From assembly GCA_013042025.1 (NCBI GenBank), contig JABDQY010000264.1, positions 1 to 5,512 of the forward strand: a stretch of 5,512 bases of DNA, written 5' to 3'. Below are positions 1 through 5,512 of this stretch, piece by piece (the first letter of the stretch is position 1; each line of letters starts with the position of its first letter). Below the pieces are notes generated by a model. That model did not search any database, was not told the origin of the DNA, and saw nothing but the letters and a program-made list of their open reading frames with translations. The DNA comes from Bacteroidia bacterium. Lineage in GTDB: Bacteria > Bacteroidota > Bacteroidia > NS11-12g > UBA9320. Made by a program: the position numbers and the translations under genes.

Positions 1-197
1 CGGACGCTGAATTAAGTAATAGAGAAAAACAAATTGTAAAACTATTAGTTAACGGTTACTCTACTAGAGACATTGCATATGGTTTAAACATTAGCAGTGA
101 AACCGTTAAAACGCATAGGAAGAACATACACAGAAAATTAAGAACACACTCTGTAGTTCAACTTATCATTAAAGTTAGAGATTTGGAACTCGCTTAG
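1..197 (+). CDS. LuxR/NarL-family response regulator, C-terminal part (cut by window edge)
   Basis: This is the last 64 codons of a gene that begins outside the window. The frame opens at base 3 and ends at a TAG at 195-197. The visible part is a complete LuxR/GerE-type helix-turn-helix: LSNREKQIV opens the domain, DIAYGLNISSETVKTH is the turn and recognition helix, and RKNIHRKLRTHS is the closing helix. Such domains bind operator DNA, usually as dimers, and in this family normally follow a receiver domain. The receiver, if present, is off the window, so I infer the response-regulator assignment from the next gene. By eye, about 27 of 60 aligned residues match the DNA-binding domain of the regulator at 341-964, so the two look like tandem paralogues. 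A strong terminator follows 28 bases after the stop, so this gene probably ends its own transcript. Target genes cannot be told from the sequence. Confidence 0.88.
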   Translation, partial: DAELSNREKQIVKLLVNGYSTRDIAYGLNISSETVKTHRKNIHRKLRTHSVVQLIIKVRDLELA

Positions 198-225
198 TTC
201 TTCAAAAGACTAAAACAAATAACTC

Positions 226-255
226 AAGGGCGGAGATAATTCTTCGCCCTTTTTT
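226..255 (+). terminator. Rho-independent terminator of the first LuxR-type gene
   Basis: An 11-bp stem pairs AAGGGCGGAGA (226-236) with TCTTCGCCCTT (241-251), with a single G-T wobble and a TAAT loop. A run of six T (250-255) follows. It lies 28 bases after the TAG of the truncated regulator and points in the same direction. It separates that gene from the regulator starting at 341, which therefore needs its own promoter. Confidence 0.9.
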
Positions 256-340
256 ATATGCTAAAAAAATAAACCTTAGTACCCAATCATGGTTATATGA
301 AATCTAATTTGTTATTTTGTAGTATAAACCTCCCCATAGA

Positions 341-964
341 ATGATTGAAATTATCATCACAAACAGCACCGTAATTGATCCCTTTTTTCTAAGACAAATA
401 CTCTCACGAGAGCAAAACTTAGAATTGAACCCTAACACCCTCTCCCACTCAAGTCTCCAGCACGAGCTAGCAAATACATCTTACGATATTGCATTGGTTT
501 TGCCACTAGATACGTCTGAAGGAGTTATTGATTTAGTAGATAAAATTTCCAAGTATTCAAAAGATACAAAAACAATTGTTGTAACTACTGAGTGTCAACC
601 AGAGTATATTAAACATTTGCAATCAAAAGGAGTTCATGGAATACTCAAATCAGATTCTCTTAAAGAAAAATTAGTTGACGCTATAAATGTTGTTAACAGT
701 GAAAAGAAGTATTTAGATACCTCAATCTGCGAGAAAGAAAAAGAGAAGGAATTGAATCGAGCCAAAAATAGTGTAATCTCAGACCGAGAGAAGGAAATTA
801 TTAGCTACATCACAAACGGTTATACGTCAAAACAAATTGCAGACAAACTGTGCATAAGTGAGCATACGGTAAAATCCCACCGAAAAAACATCAATCACAA
901 ACTCCAAGTTCATAGCCCTACACAACTATTAAAATATGCTATTGAGAACAAAATAGGGATTTAA
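341..964 (+). CDS. LuxR/NarL-type transcriptional regulator with degenerate receiver domain
   Basis: This is a 207-residue protein of normal NarL/FixJ length. Residues 1-120 have the alternating strand/helix pattern of a receiver, but key residues are missing. The acidic pair after strand 1 is replaced by N8-S9 (in IIITNST). The phosphoacceptor position after strand 3 appears to be Leu54 (in DIALVLPL). The conserved Thr (T82, in IVVTTE) and Lys (K103, in HGILKSD) remain. A charged Lys/Glu linker (about 121-142) leads to a GerE-type helix-turn-helix at 145-207, with SDREKEII, QIADKLCISEHTVKSH and RKNINHKL. I infer a DNA-binding regulator that does not rely on classical Asp phosphorylation. ATG at 341 is the only usable start, because an in-frame TAG lies at 320-322. 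There is no clear Shine-Dalgarno. A weak -7-like TTATTTTG at 312-319 lacks a -33 partner. No hairpin terminator follows, so read-through into the gene at 1090 is possible. Confidence 0.9.
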   Translation: MIEIIITNSTVIDPFFLRQILSREQNLELNPNTLSHSSLQHELANTSYDIALVLPLDTSEGVIDLVDKISKYSKDTKTIVVTTECQPEYIKHLQSKGVHGILKSDSLKEKLVDAINVVNSEKKYLDTSICEKEKEKELNRAKNSVISDREKEIISYITNGYTSKQIADKLCISEHTVKSHRKNINHKLQVHSPTQLLKYAIENKIGI

Positions 965-1038
965 ATAACTCCCCCCTTCGTCCATATAATTTCCTTCACT
1001 ATAAGTTCTTCAAAACTAATTAGATACATCTAAGTGCT

Positions 1039-1068
1039 TTTGTAATTTGTAATTTTTCCCTATCTTAG
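1039..1068 (+). promoter_or_regulatory. Possible Bacteroidota-type promoter for the ArsC-like gene
   Basis: TTTG at 1039-1042 is followed after 18 bases by TATCTTAG at 1061-1068. The latter differs from the Bacteroidota -7 consensus TAnnTTTG at one base. The predicted transcript would start some 15 bases before the ATG at 1090. In such AT-rich DNA a one-mismatch match can arise by chance, so this is tentative. The 125-base gap (965-1089) holds nothing else I can name. Confidence 0.35.
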
Positions 1069-1089
1069 ACAAAACTAACACCTTAATCC

Positions 1090-1455
1090 ATGCACAAATC
1101 CATCTCAAATTCTGCCGAAATACAACTTTATTTTAAGTCCAACTGCTCTAAATCTAAGAAAGCTTTAGCATATGCAAAAAGCCTTTCAGGAAAGGTAAAC
1201 ACTATAAATATTGGCAAGAATAACAGCACTGGAACAATTTGGAGAAGTATCCTCGCAAAACTCAATAAATCACCAAAGGACTTATTGGATAAATCCAATC
1301 CATATTATCAAGAAAACATAAGAGGTCGTGATTTTGAAGACAGAGATTGGACGAATCTGTTAATGAATAACCCCGATCTCGTTCGTAGTCCATTTGTAAT
1401 ACGAGGTAACAAAGCTCTGATATTGGATAATCCCACTGATATTTTTAGAATCTAA
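1090..1455 (+). CDS. ArsC/Spx-like thioredoxin-fold protein
   Basis: This is a 121-residue protein, about the size of the ArsC/Spx/YffB family. Strand 1 (IQLYFKSNC) leads to C19-S-K-S22 at the start of helix 1 (KKALAYAKS), the position of the catalytic cysteine in ArsC. The second cysteine of Spx-type CxxC is a serine. Near the C-terminus, LVRSPFVIRGNKALIL (residues 97-112) matches the family pattern of an Arg, a cis-Pro (S100-P101) and a second Arg (R105) before the last strand. The middle (WRSILAKLNKSPKDLLDKSN) is the usual helical insert. Family members reduce arsenate with glutathione or thioredoxin, or bind RNA polymerase (Spx); neither role can be assigned here. No arsenic-resistance genes are adjacent. 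The start at 1090 is forced by an in-frame TAG at 1066-1068. The gene converges on rplQ and shares a terminator with it. Confidence 0.75.
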   Translation: MHKSISNSAEIQLYFKSNCSKSKKALAYAKSLSGKVNTINIGKNNSTGTIWRSILAKLNKSPKDLLDKSNPYYQENIRGRDFEDRDWTNLLMNNPDLVRSPFVIRGNKALILDNPTDIFRI

Positions 1456-1461
1456 TTATTC

Positions 1462-1496
1462 GTCTGTTTGAATAATTCAAGTGAATTAATACAGAC
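1462..1496 (+). repeat. Imperfect inverted repeat (extra hairpin) after the ArsC-like gene
   Basis: GTCTGT (1462-1467) pairs with ACAGAC (1491-1496). Inside, TAATTC (1473-1478) pairs with GAATTA (1483-1488) around an AAGT loop, leaving a short asymmetric internal loop. A competing exact 13-base palindrome, TTGAATAATTCAA, lies at 1468-1480. The element starts six bases after the stop codon at 1455 and ends just before the terminator hairpin at 1501. It lacks its own T-run. It could be a 3'-end stabilising structure or a protein-binding palindrome; neither is shown. Confidence 0.5.
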
Positions 1497-1498
1497 AT

Positions 1499-1530
1499 AA
1501 AAAAAGGCCCTAGTAAACTAGAGCCTTTTT
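1499..1530. terminator. Bidirectional Rho-independent terminator between the ArsC-like gene and rplQ
   Basis: The stem pairs AAAAAGGC (1501-1508) with GCCTTTTT (1523-1530), then, past one C/A mismatch, CTAG (1510-1513) with CTAG (1518-1521) around a TAAA loop. On the plus strand it ends in five T (1526-1530). On the minus strand, A1499-A1505 reads as seven T. It can therefore end both the plus-strand transcript from 1090 and the minus-strand ribosomal operon, whose last stop codon is at 1552. Confidence 0.9.
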
Positions 1531-1551
1531 ATATTTTATAACGAAGAAAGT

Positions 1552-2406
1552 TTATTTCCCTCCGTCTAATTCATCTTGCCACTTCTTTAGCTCATCCCAC
1601 TTCCCTTCAGAAGCCATTTTAGCTTGTTCAGGCCACGTTCCTGGATCATGAGCACCGAAGTTACCTTCAGCCGCATCAAGCATCTCTCTGATGCTCTCAG
1701 AGGTTGCTTTTGCCAAATCAGCAAACGAATTTATTTTATTCGAGTTCAAGACTTCAGCAATCTTAGGACCGATTCCTTCAACTTTCGTTAAGTCATCAGC
1801 GACTTTCGTTTCTTCTACTTTTGCCTCTTTTTCTACTTTTGCTTCCTTTTCTACAACGGCTTCTTTAGCAGTCTCAACAACTTCTGTTGCTTCAATAGCT
1901 TCCGTAGCTACTTCTTCAGCTTCCTCAACTTTAGCTTTAGCTTCTGCTACTGGAGCTTGTGCTGAAGCAGTTGATTTCTTACCTCTTCTAGTTCGTTTAG
2001 ATCCTGATTTTTTAGCAGATTTAGACGCTTTAGCTTCTAACATTGCATCATTGAAGTCTACCAATTCCATCATACACATATCGGCATTGTCTCCAAGTCT
2101 GTTATGTGTTTTAAGAATACGAGTATATCCTCCAGGTCTATCTGCAATTTTAGGAGCAACAATTGTAAACAATTCGTTTACTGCTTCCTTATCCTGCAAG
2201 TAGCTAAATACTACTCTTCTTGAGTGTGTTGTATTGTCTTTAGACTTTGTAATAAGCGGTTCAACAAATACTCGCAACGCTTTCGCCTTTGCTGTAGTTG
2301 TAAAAATACGCTTATGGGTAATTAAAGAAGACGCCATGTTGTTAAGCATTGCTTCTCTATGCTTCTTCTTTCTACCTAAGTGATTAAATTTTTTCCCGTG
2401 CCTCAT
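1552..2406 (-). CDS. rplQ: 50S ribosomal protein L17 with long C-terminal helix-hairpin-helix extension
   Basis: The product is 284 residues; typical bacterial L17 has about 120-130. Residues 1-120 are a complete L17: [20 protein letters not shown], then [20 protein letters not shown], then [21 protein letters not shown]17 lies near the peptide exit tunnel of the large subunit. Residues 121-145 are strongly basic ([14 protein letters not shown]). Residues 150-200 are a low-complexity Ala/Glu/Val/Lys stretch with repeated VEKEAK. Residues 202-284 form a compact domain with a helix-hairpin-helix motif ([15 protein letters not shown]), ending [11 protein letters not shown]...[14 protein letters not shown] recall similar tails on other Bacteroidota ribosomal proteins such as L21, but could not check. 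The frame is open throughout, so this is a genuine fusion rather than a misread stop. It is the last gene of the operon, 11 bp after rpoA. The function of the tail is unknown; binding of nucleic acid or rRNA is a guess from the HhH motif. Confidence 0.96.
   Translation of the reverse strand: MRHGKKFNHLGRKKKHREAMLNNMASSLITHKRIFTTTAKAKALRVFVEPLITKSKDNTTHSRRVVFSYLQDKEAVNELFTIVAPKIADRPGGYTRILKTHNRLGDNADMCMMELVDFNDAMLEAKASKSAKKSGSKRTRRGKKSTASAQAPVAEAKAKVEEAEEVATEAIEATEVVETAKEAVVEKEAKVEKEAKVEETKVADDLTKVEGIGPKIAEVLNSNKINSFADLAKATSESIREMLDAAEGNFGAHDPGTWPEQAKMASEGKWDELKKWQDELDGGK
1813..1854 (-). repeat. 18-bp in-frame tandem repeat in the rplQ linker
   Basis: About 2.3 copies of an 18-base unit (TTCTACTTTTGCCTCTTT and a near copy, then TTCTAC) lie in the L17 linker. 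They encode the repeated hexapeptide VEKEAK around residues 185-198. Unit length is a multiple of three, so copy-number change would lengthen or shorten the linker without breaking the frame. Confidence 0.7.
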
Positions 2407-2417
2407 TTTAATAAATA

Positions 2418-3410
2418 TTATTCGTCTTCAAGGTTATACTTAGATACATCCATACCAAAGTTTAATCCTTTTTCTTTTACAAAATCTTCTAATTCAGTTA
2501 ATGATTTTTTACCAAAGTTTCTGAACTTTAATAAATCTTCAATGTGGAAGCTTACCAATTCTCCTAATGTACGGATTTCAGCAGCTTTAAGACAATTATA
2601 TGCTCTAACAGAAAGATCTAAATCAGACAATGATGTCTTCAATATTTTTCTCATGTGAAGCATATTTTCGTCAACCTCATTTTTCTGAGACTGAACTTGA
2701 GTATCTTCTAAGATGCTTTCATCAGAGAATAATACTAAGTGTCTAATCATAATTTTTGAAGCTTCTTTTAATGCTTCTTCTGGATGAATTGATCCATCTG
2801 TACTTACTTCAAATACCAATTTTTCATAATCCGTTTTTTGCTCAACTCTGAAATCTTCAATGTGGTATTTCACATTTTTGATTGGAGTGAAAATAGAATC
2901 AATAGCAATTTCACCAATTGGTGCATTCTCTTGAACATTTTCTTCAGCAGGAACATAACCTCTACCCTTCTCAATTGTTAATTCAATTTCAAAGTTAACA
3001 TATGGTTCCATTGAACAGATTTCAAAATCTGGATTCAATATTTCAAAAGCGTTTGTATATCTCGCTATCTCTCCAGCTAAAAATTGTTCTTTTCCTTTTA
3101 GGGAAACAAATATTTTTTCACTCTCGTTGGAATCAATTAATTTTTTAAATCTTACTTGTTTAAGATTTAAGATAATTTCAGTTACATCTTGTAACACACC
3201 TTTAATAGTAGAAAACTCGTGATCTACACTTGGTATTCTAATTGATGTAATTGCCCAGCCTTCTAAAGAAGATAAAAGAATTCTTCTCATAGCATTACCT
3301 ACAGTAACACCATAACCTCTTTCTAAAGGACTAAATTCAAACAGACCATAATTGTCTGTTTCTTTATGCATTATAACCTTGTCTGGTTGTTGAAAATCTA
3401 ATATTGGCAT
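2418..3410 (-). CDS. rpoA: DNA-directed RNA polymerase subunit alpha
   Basis: This is a 330-residue alpha subunit, the usual length (329 in E. coli). It dimerises and nucleates assembly of the beta and beta' subunits, and its C-terminal domain contacts DNA upstream of promoters and activators. The N-terminal domain (about 1-230) shows the dimer signature [20 protein letters not shown] (27-46), [20 protein letters not shown] and [13 protein letters not shown] flexible acidic linker (about 231-255) precedes the C-terminal domain at 258-320: [20 protein letters not shown] and [15 protein letters not shown]. Its R269 sits at the position of DNA-contacting R265 of E. coli. No residue loss is evident. 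It lies 4 bp after rpsD and 11 bp before rplQ, and is surely cotranscribed with both. The start at 3410 gives the family N-terminus ([11 protein letters not shown]). Confidence 0.99.
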   Translation of the reverse strand: MPILDFQQPDKVIMHKETDNYGLFEFSPLERGYGVTVGNAMRRILLSSLEGWAITSIRIPSVDHEFSTIKGVLQDVTEIILNLKQVRFKKLIDSNESEKIFVSLKGKEQFLAGEIARYTNAFEILNPDFEICSMEPYVNFEIELTIEKGRGYVPAEENVQENAPIGEIAIDSIFTPIKNVKYHIEDFRVEQKTDYEKLVFEVSTDGSIHPEEALKEASKIMIRHLVLFSDESILEDTQVQSQKNEVDENMLHMRKILKTSLSDLDLSVRAYNCLKAAEIRTLGELVSFHIEDLLKFRNFGKKSLTELEDFVKEKGLNFGMDVSKYNLEDE

Positions 3411-3414
3411 ATAA

Positions 3415-4017
3415 TTATTTAGAATAAAGTTCTACGATTAATTGTTCTTTAATATTTTCTGGAATTTCAGTTCTATCAGGGAAATTCAAAAATGTTCCTT
3501 TAAAATTGTCAGCATCCCATTCTAACCAGCTAAATGAATTTCTTGCATGAAGAGAATCTGAAATCAACTCTAATGATTTTGATTTTTCTCTAATCTCTAC
3601 AACATCACCTGCTCGTAATTGATAAGAAGGAATATTAGTAACAACTCCATTTACTCGAATATGCTTGTGACCAACTAATTGTCTTGCACTTCTTCTAGTA
3701 GGAGCAATTCCTAATCTAAATACTGTATTATCAAGTCTAGCTTCAAGGAATTTCAAAAGGTTTTCACCTGTAATTCCTTTTTTACTAGCTGCTCTTTCAA
3801 AAGTTCTTGCAAATTGCTTTTCCAATACCCCATAGGTATATTTTGCTTTTTGCTTCTCAGCTAATTGCATTGAATACTCAGATTTCTTACCTCTTCTTCT
3901 TGCATTTCCATGCATACCAGGAGGGTAATTTTTCTTTTCTAAAGCCTTTGAAGGGCCGAAGATTGGTTCTTTAAATCTTCTAGCAATTTTTGCTTTGGGT
4001 CCTCTGTATCTTGCCAT
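3415..4017 (-). CDS. rpsD: 30S ribosomal protein S4
   Basis: This is 200 residues, standard for S4 (about 200-206). S4 is a primary 16S rRNA-binding protein that starts assembly of the small-subunit body and helps shape the mRNA entry site. The N-terminal part has [14 protein letters not shown] and the [18 protein letters not shown] segment. The protein contains no cysteine, so it is the zinc-free form. The S4 RNA-binding domain spans about 91-146: [38 protein letters not shown] and [15 protein letters not shown]. The C-terminus ([13 protein letters not shown]) is the usual one. In several bacteria S4 represses its own operon through an mRNA structure, but the 21-base gap to rpsK is too short to show one and I see none. 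Confidence 0.99.
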   Translation of the reverse strand: MARYRGPKAKIARRFKEPIFGPSKALEKKNYPPGMHGNARRRGKKSEYSMQLAEKQKAKYTYGVLEKQFARTFERAASKKGITGENLLKFLEARLDNTVFRLGIAPTRRSARQLVGHKHIRVNGVVTNIPSYQLRAGDVVEIREKSKSLELISDSLHARNSFSWLEWDADNFKGTFLNFPDRTEIPENIKEQLIVELYSK

Positions 4018-4038
4018 TTCTTTTTCTCTAGTATTATA

Positions 4039-4428
4039 TTAAACTCTTCTTCTCTTTGGTGGTCTACATCCATTATGTGGAAGTGGAGTTACATCGCGAA
4101 TCGCATAAACCTCAAGACCTGATTGGCTCAATGTTCTAATTGCTGACTCTCTTCCTGCTCCAGGTCCTTTAACCTTTACTTCAATCTTTTTAAGACCTAA
4201 ATCAACAGCTACTTTAGCACACTCTTGTGCAGCAACTTGTGCAGCATAAGGAGTATTCTTTTTTGAACCTCTAAATCCCATCTTACCAGCACTACTCCAA
4301 GATATTACTTGACCTTGGCTGTTGGTAATTGATATAATGATATTATTGAAGGTAGATTTGATATATGCAAATCCGTTCGCTTCAATATTAACTTTTCTTT
4401 TCTTGCTTGTTTTTTTACTTCCTGCCAT
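4039..4428 (-). CDS. rpsK: 30S ribosomal protein S11
   Basis: This is 129 residues, the expected size. S11 sits on the small-subunit platform and contacts the Shine-Dalgarno/mRNA exit region. A basic N-terminal tail ([11 protein letters not shown]) leads to the core: [59 protein letters not shown] and [15 protein letters not shown]. It ends in the invariant [20 protein letters not shown]. It lies 6 bp after rpsM and 21 bp before rpsD in the same operon. No anomalies are seen. Confidence 0.99.
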   Translation of the reverse strand: MAGSKKTSKKRKVNIEANGFAYIKSTFNNIIISITNSQGQVISWSSAGKMGFRGSKKNTPYAAQVAAQECAKVAVDLGLKKIEVKVKGPGAGRESAIRTLSQSGLEVYAIRDVTPLPHNGCRPPKRRRV

Positions 4429-4434
4429 TATCTA

Positions 4435-4812
4435 TTATTTAGGAGCTTTTTTCTTACCTGCGATTGTTTTTTTCTTACCTTTTCTAGTACGAGCATTATT
4501 TTTGGTTCTCTGACCTCTTAAAGGCAAACCTTTTCTGTGTCTCAAACCTCTATAGCATCCAATATCCATTAGACGCTTAATATTTGTTTGAACCTCAGAT
4601 CTTAATTCTCCTTCTACCTTAAATTCAGCACCAATTACTTCTCTAATTCCTGCTATATCTTGGTCAGACCAATCTTCTACTTTTTTATCATTACTAACTT
4701 TCGCTGTACTCAATATATGAGCTGCTCTGCTATTTCCGATACCGTGAATATAGGTTAACCCTACAATTCCTCTTTTACTCTTAGGTAAATCAATTCCTGC
4801 AATACGTGCCAT
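4435..4812 (-). CDS. rpsM: 30S ribosomal protein S13
   Basis: This is 125 residues, as expected. S13 is in the small-subunit head and contacts P-site tRNA and the large subunit through intersubunit bridges. The helical N-terminal domain begins [20 protein letters not shown] and has the helix-two-turns-helix signature [14 protein letters not shown]. The family signature [20 protein letters not shown] lies at 86-105. The extended basic tail ([19 protein letters not shown]) reaches towards the decoding site. It is separated by 3 bp from rpmJ upstream and 6 bp from rpsK downstream. Nothing unusual is visible. Confidence 0.99.
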   Translation of the reverse strand: MARIAGIDLPKSKRGIVGLTYIHGIGNSRAAHILSTAKVSNDKKVEDWSDQDIAGIREVIGAEFKVEGELRSEVQTNIKRLMDIGCYRGLRHRKGLPLRGQRTKNNARTRKGKKKTIAGKKKAPK

Positions 4813-4815
4813 TTC

Positions 4816-4932
4816 TTATCCTTGTCTTTGCTTAAATCTTGGATTCTTTTTATTAATGACGTATACACGTCCTTTTCTCTTAACGATCTTGCAATCGCTA
4901 GATCTCTTTTTTACTGAAGTTCTAACTTTCAT
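4816..4932 (-). CDS. rpmJ: 50S ribosomal protein L36, zinc-ligand-poor (C-minus) form
   Basis: This is a 38-residue protein, the normal size of L36, which packs against 23S rRNA in the large subunit. The N-terminus [20 protein letters not shown] and the C-terminus NPRFKQRQG are diagnostic. In zinc-binding L36 the ligands are C11, C14, C27 and H33; here these are S11, C14, N27 and F33. Only one of four ligands remains and the protein should not bind zinc. This pattern is common in Bacteroidota as I recall it. The gene is easy to miss because of its length, but its fit between infA (4 bp) and rpsM (3 bp) and its sequence leave little doubt. Confidence 0.98.
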   Translation of the reverse strand: MKVRTSVKKRSSDCKIVKRKGRVYVINKKNPRFKQRQG

Positions 4933-4936
4933 TGTG

Positions 4937-5155
4937 TTATTTATATCTGTAACTAATTCTACCTCTAGTCAAGTCATATGGAGACATTTCAACTTGAACC
5001 TTATCTCCAGGTAAGATTCGGATATAATACATCCTCATTTTACCACTTATGGTTGCAACTATTTCGTGACCATTCTCCAATTTCACTCGGAACATTGCGT
5101 TTGAAAGGGCCTCGGTTATTACACCATCTATTTTTATTGCTTGCTGTTTTGCCAT
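4937..5155 (-). CDS. infA: Translation initiation factor IF-1
   Basis: This is 72 residues, exactly the usual length. IF-1 is a single OB-fold (S1-type) protein that occupies the A site of the 30S subunit during initiation and works with IF-2 and IF-3. Hallmarks are [47 protein letters not shown] and the closing GRISYRYK. It is the first gene after a consensus promoter at 5170-5201, so it heads a transcript that continues through rpmJ, rpsM, rpsK, rpsD, rpoA and rplQ. The start codon is preceded by an A-rich stretch rather than a Shine-Dalgarno sequence, as is normal in Bacteroidota. No map (methionine aminopeptidase) gene separates it from secY, as it does in some relatives. Confidence 0.99.
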   Translation of the reverse strand: MAKQQAIKIDGVITEALSNAMFRVKLENGHEIVATISGKMRMYYIRILPGDKVQVEMSPYDLTRGRISYRYK

Positions 5156-5169
5156 TTTTTAAAGGGCTG

Positions 5170-5201
5170 CAAAATTAATTTTTTTTATATTCTTTACCAA
5201 A
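5170..5201 (-). promoter_or_regulatory. Consensus Bacteroidota promoter driving infA and downstream genes
   Basis: On the minus strand, TTTG (5201 down to 5198) is followed after 20 bases by TAATTTTG (5177 down to 5170). Both match the Bacteroidota primary-sigma elements exactly (-33 TTTG, -7 TAnnTTTG), and the spacing is close to the usual one. The site fills the only sizeable gap in the operon, 46 bp between secY and infA. Initiation a few bases downstream would leave a 5' leader of only about 10 bases. It overlaps the end of secY closely: the -33 element abuts the secY stop codon. Confidence 0.75.
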
Positions 5202-5512
5202 TTATCCTGTTATAGCTCCTCCCACTGAAGATCTACCTTTTATTCTTCCTGTTTTCATTAGTCCATCGTAATGTCTCATAATCAGATATTGCTCCACTTG
5301 TTGAAGTGTATCTAAAACAACACCCACCATAATCAATAATGATGTTCCTCCATAAAACTGAGCAAACTGATCGTTAACTCCGAACATGATTGCAAAAACT
5401 GGGAACACAGCAACAAATCCTAAAAATACAGATCCTGGTAATGTAATTCTAGACATTACTGAACCAATAAAGTTTGCCGTTTTTCTTCCTGGTTTAACCC
5501 CTGGTATAAATC
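5202..5512 (-). CDS. secY: Protein translocase subunit SecY, C-terminal part (cut by window edge)
   Basis: This is the last 102 residues of SecY, the channel of the Sec translocase in the inner membrane, which works with SecE, SecG and SecA. The reading frame stays open to the window edge. An internal ATG at 5454-5456 is not the start, because the in-frame sequence before it continues FIPGVKPGRKTANFIGSV, the conserved segment before transmembrane helix 9. Next come RITLPGSVFLGFVAVFPVFA (transmembrane helix 9), FYGGTSLLIMVGVVLDTLQQ (transmembrane helix 10, with the family GGTSLLI signature) and the cytoplasmic tail EQYLIMRHYDGLMKTGRIKG. The last is the SecA/ribosome-facing tail by homology. 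The gene lies upstream of infA in the usual order. Truncation is by the window, not by mutation. Confidence 0.98.
   Translation of the reverse strand, partial: FIPGVKPGRKTANFIGSVMSRITLPGSVFLGFVAVFPVFAIMFGVNDQFAQFYGGTSLLIMVGVVLDTLQQVEQYLIMRHYDGLMKTGRIKGRSSVGGAITG

Noticed and set aside
305..319. Promoter for the LuxR gene at 341 (TAATTTG or TTATTTTG)
   Set aside because: Only partial -7 matches are seen and no TTTG lies at the right distance upstream, so it is not listed as a feature.
1691..2203. 170-codon open frame on the plus strand opposite rplQ
   Set aside because: It mirrors the biased Ala/Glu/Lys codons of the L17 linker, giving a Ser/Ala/Thr-rich low-complexity translation. It has no promoter or family signature, and rplQ on the other strand is certain.
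2380..2658. 92-codon plus-strand open frame across the rpoA/rplQ junction
   Set aside because: It is antisense to two certain genes and its translation shows no recognisable domain.
4018..4038. S4-type autoregulatory RNA structure between rpsK and rpsD
   Set aside because: The gap is 21 bases and shows no stable fold or pseudoknot that I can support.
4322..4513. 63-codon plus-strand open frame with a hydrophobic, membrane-like translation
   Set aside because: The apparent hydrophobicity comes from the complement of Lys-rich codons at the end of rpsM and the start of rpsK. It is a shadow of these genes.
4978..5178. 66-codon plus-strand open frame opposite infA
   Set aside because: It is antisense to infA and the infA promoter, with no supporting signal.
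5202..5456. Treating secY here as an 84-codon gene starting at the internal ATG
   Set aside because: The frame continues open to the window edge with conserved SecY sequence (FIPGVKPG), so the true start lies outside the window.

Overview
This AT-rich 5.5-kb window looks like chromosome of a Bacteroidota bacterium, probably Cytophagales or a relative. The grounds are: the late ribosomal-protein gene order secY-infA-rpmJ-rpsM-rpsK-rpsD-rpoA-rplQ; a zinc-ligand-poor L36; no convincing Shine-Dalgarno sequences; and a textbook Bacteroidota promoter (TTTG, 20 bases, TAATTTTG) ahead of infA. The phylum call is firm. The order-level call is a guess.

Layout: the right-hand three quarters (about 1552-5512) is the minus-strand 3' end of the large ribosomal/secretion gene cluster. 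From right to left it holds the C-terminal part of secY (cut by the window edge), infA, rpmJ (only 38 codons), rpsM, rpsK, rpsD, rpoA and rplQ. Gaps between genes are 3-46 bp. The widest gap, between secY and infA, carries the promoter, so the last seven genes can be transcribed without the upstream cluster. They encode initiation factor 1, ribosomal proteins L36, S13, S11, S4 and L17, and the RNA polymerase alpha subunit. The block ends at a hairpin at 1501-1530 that can terminate transcription from both sides.

The left quarter (1-1455) reads on the plus strand towards the ribosomal genes. It holds the 3' end of one LuxR/NarL-type regulator gene (closed by a strong terminator at 226-255), a complete second LuxR-type regulator whose receiver domain lacks the phosphorylatable aspartate, and a small ArsC/Spx-like thioredoxin-fold protein. 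The two regulators have clearly related DNA-binding domains and look like tandem paralogues.

No mobile element, CRISPR array, tRNA or rRNA is visible, and I do not see an exotic new system. The points most worth a second look are the L17 protein, more than twice its usual length through a charged linker and a C-terminal helix-hairpin-helix domain; the near-leaderless infA promoter; and the phosphorylation-independent-looking LuxR regulator beside its paralogue.
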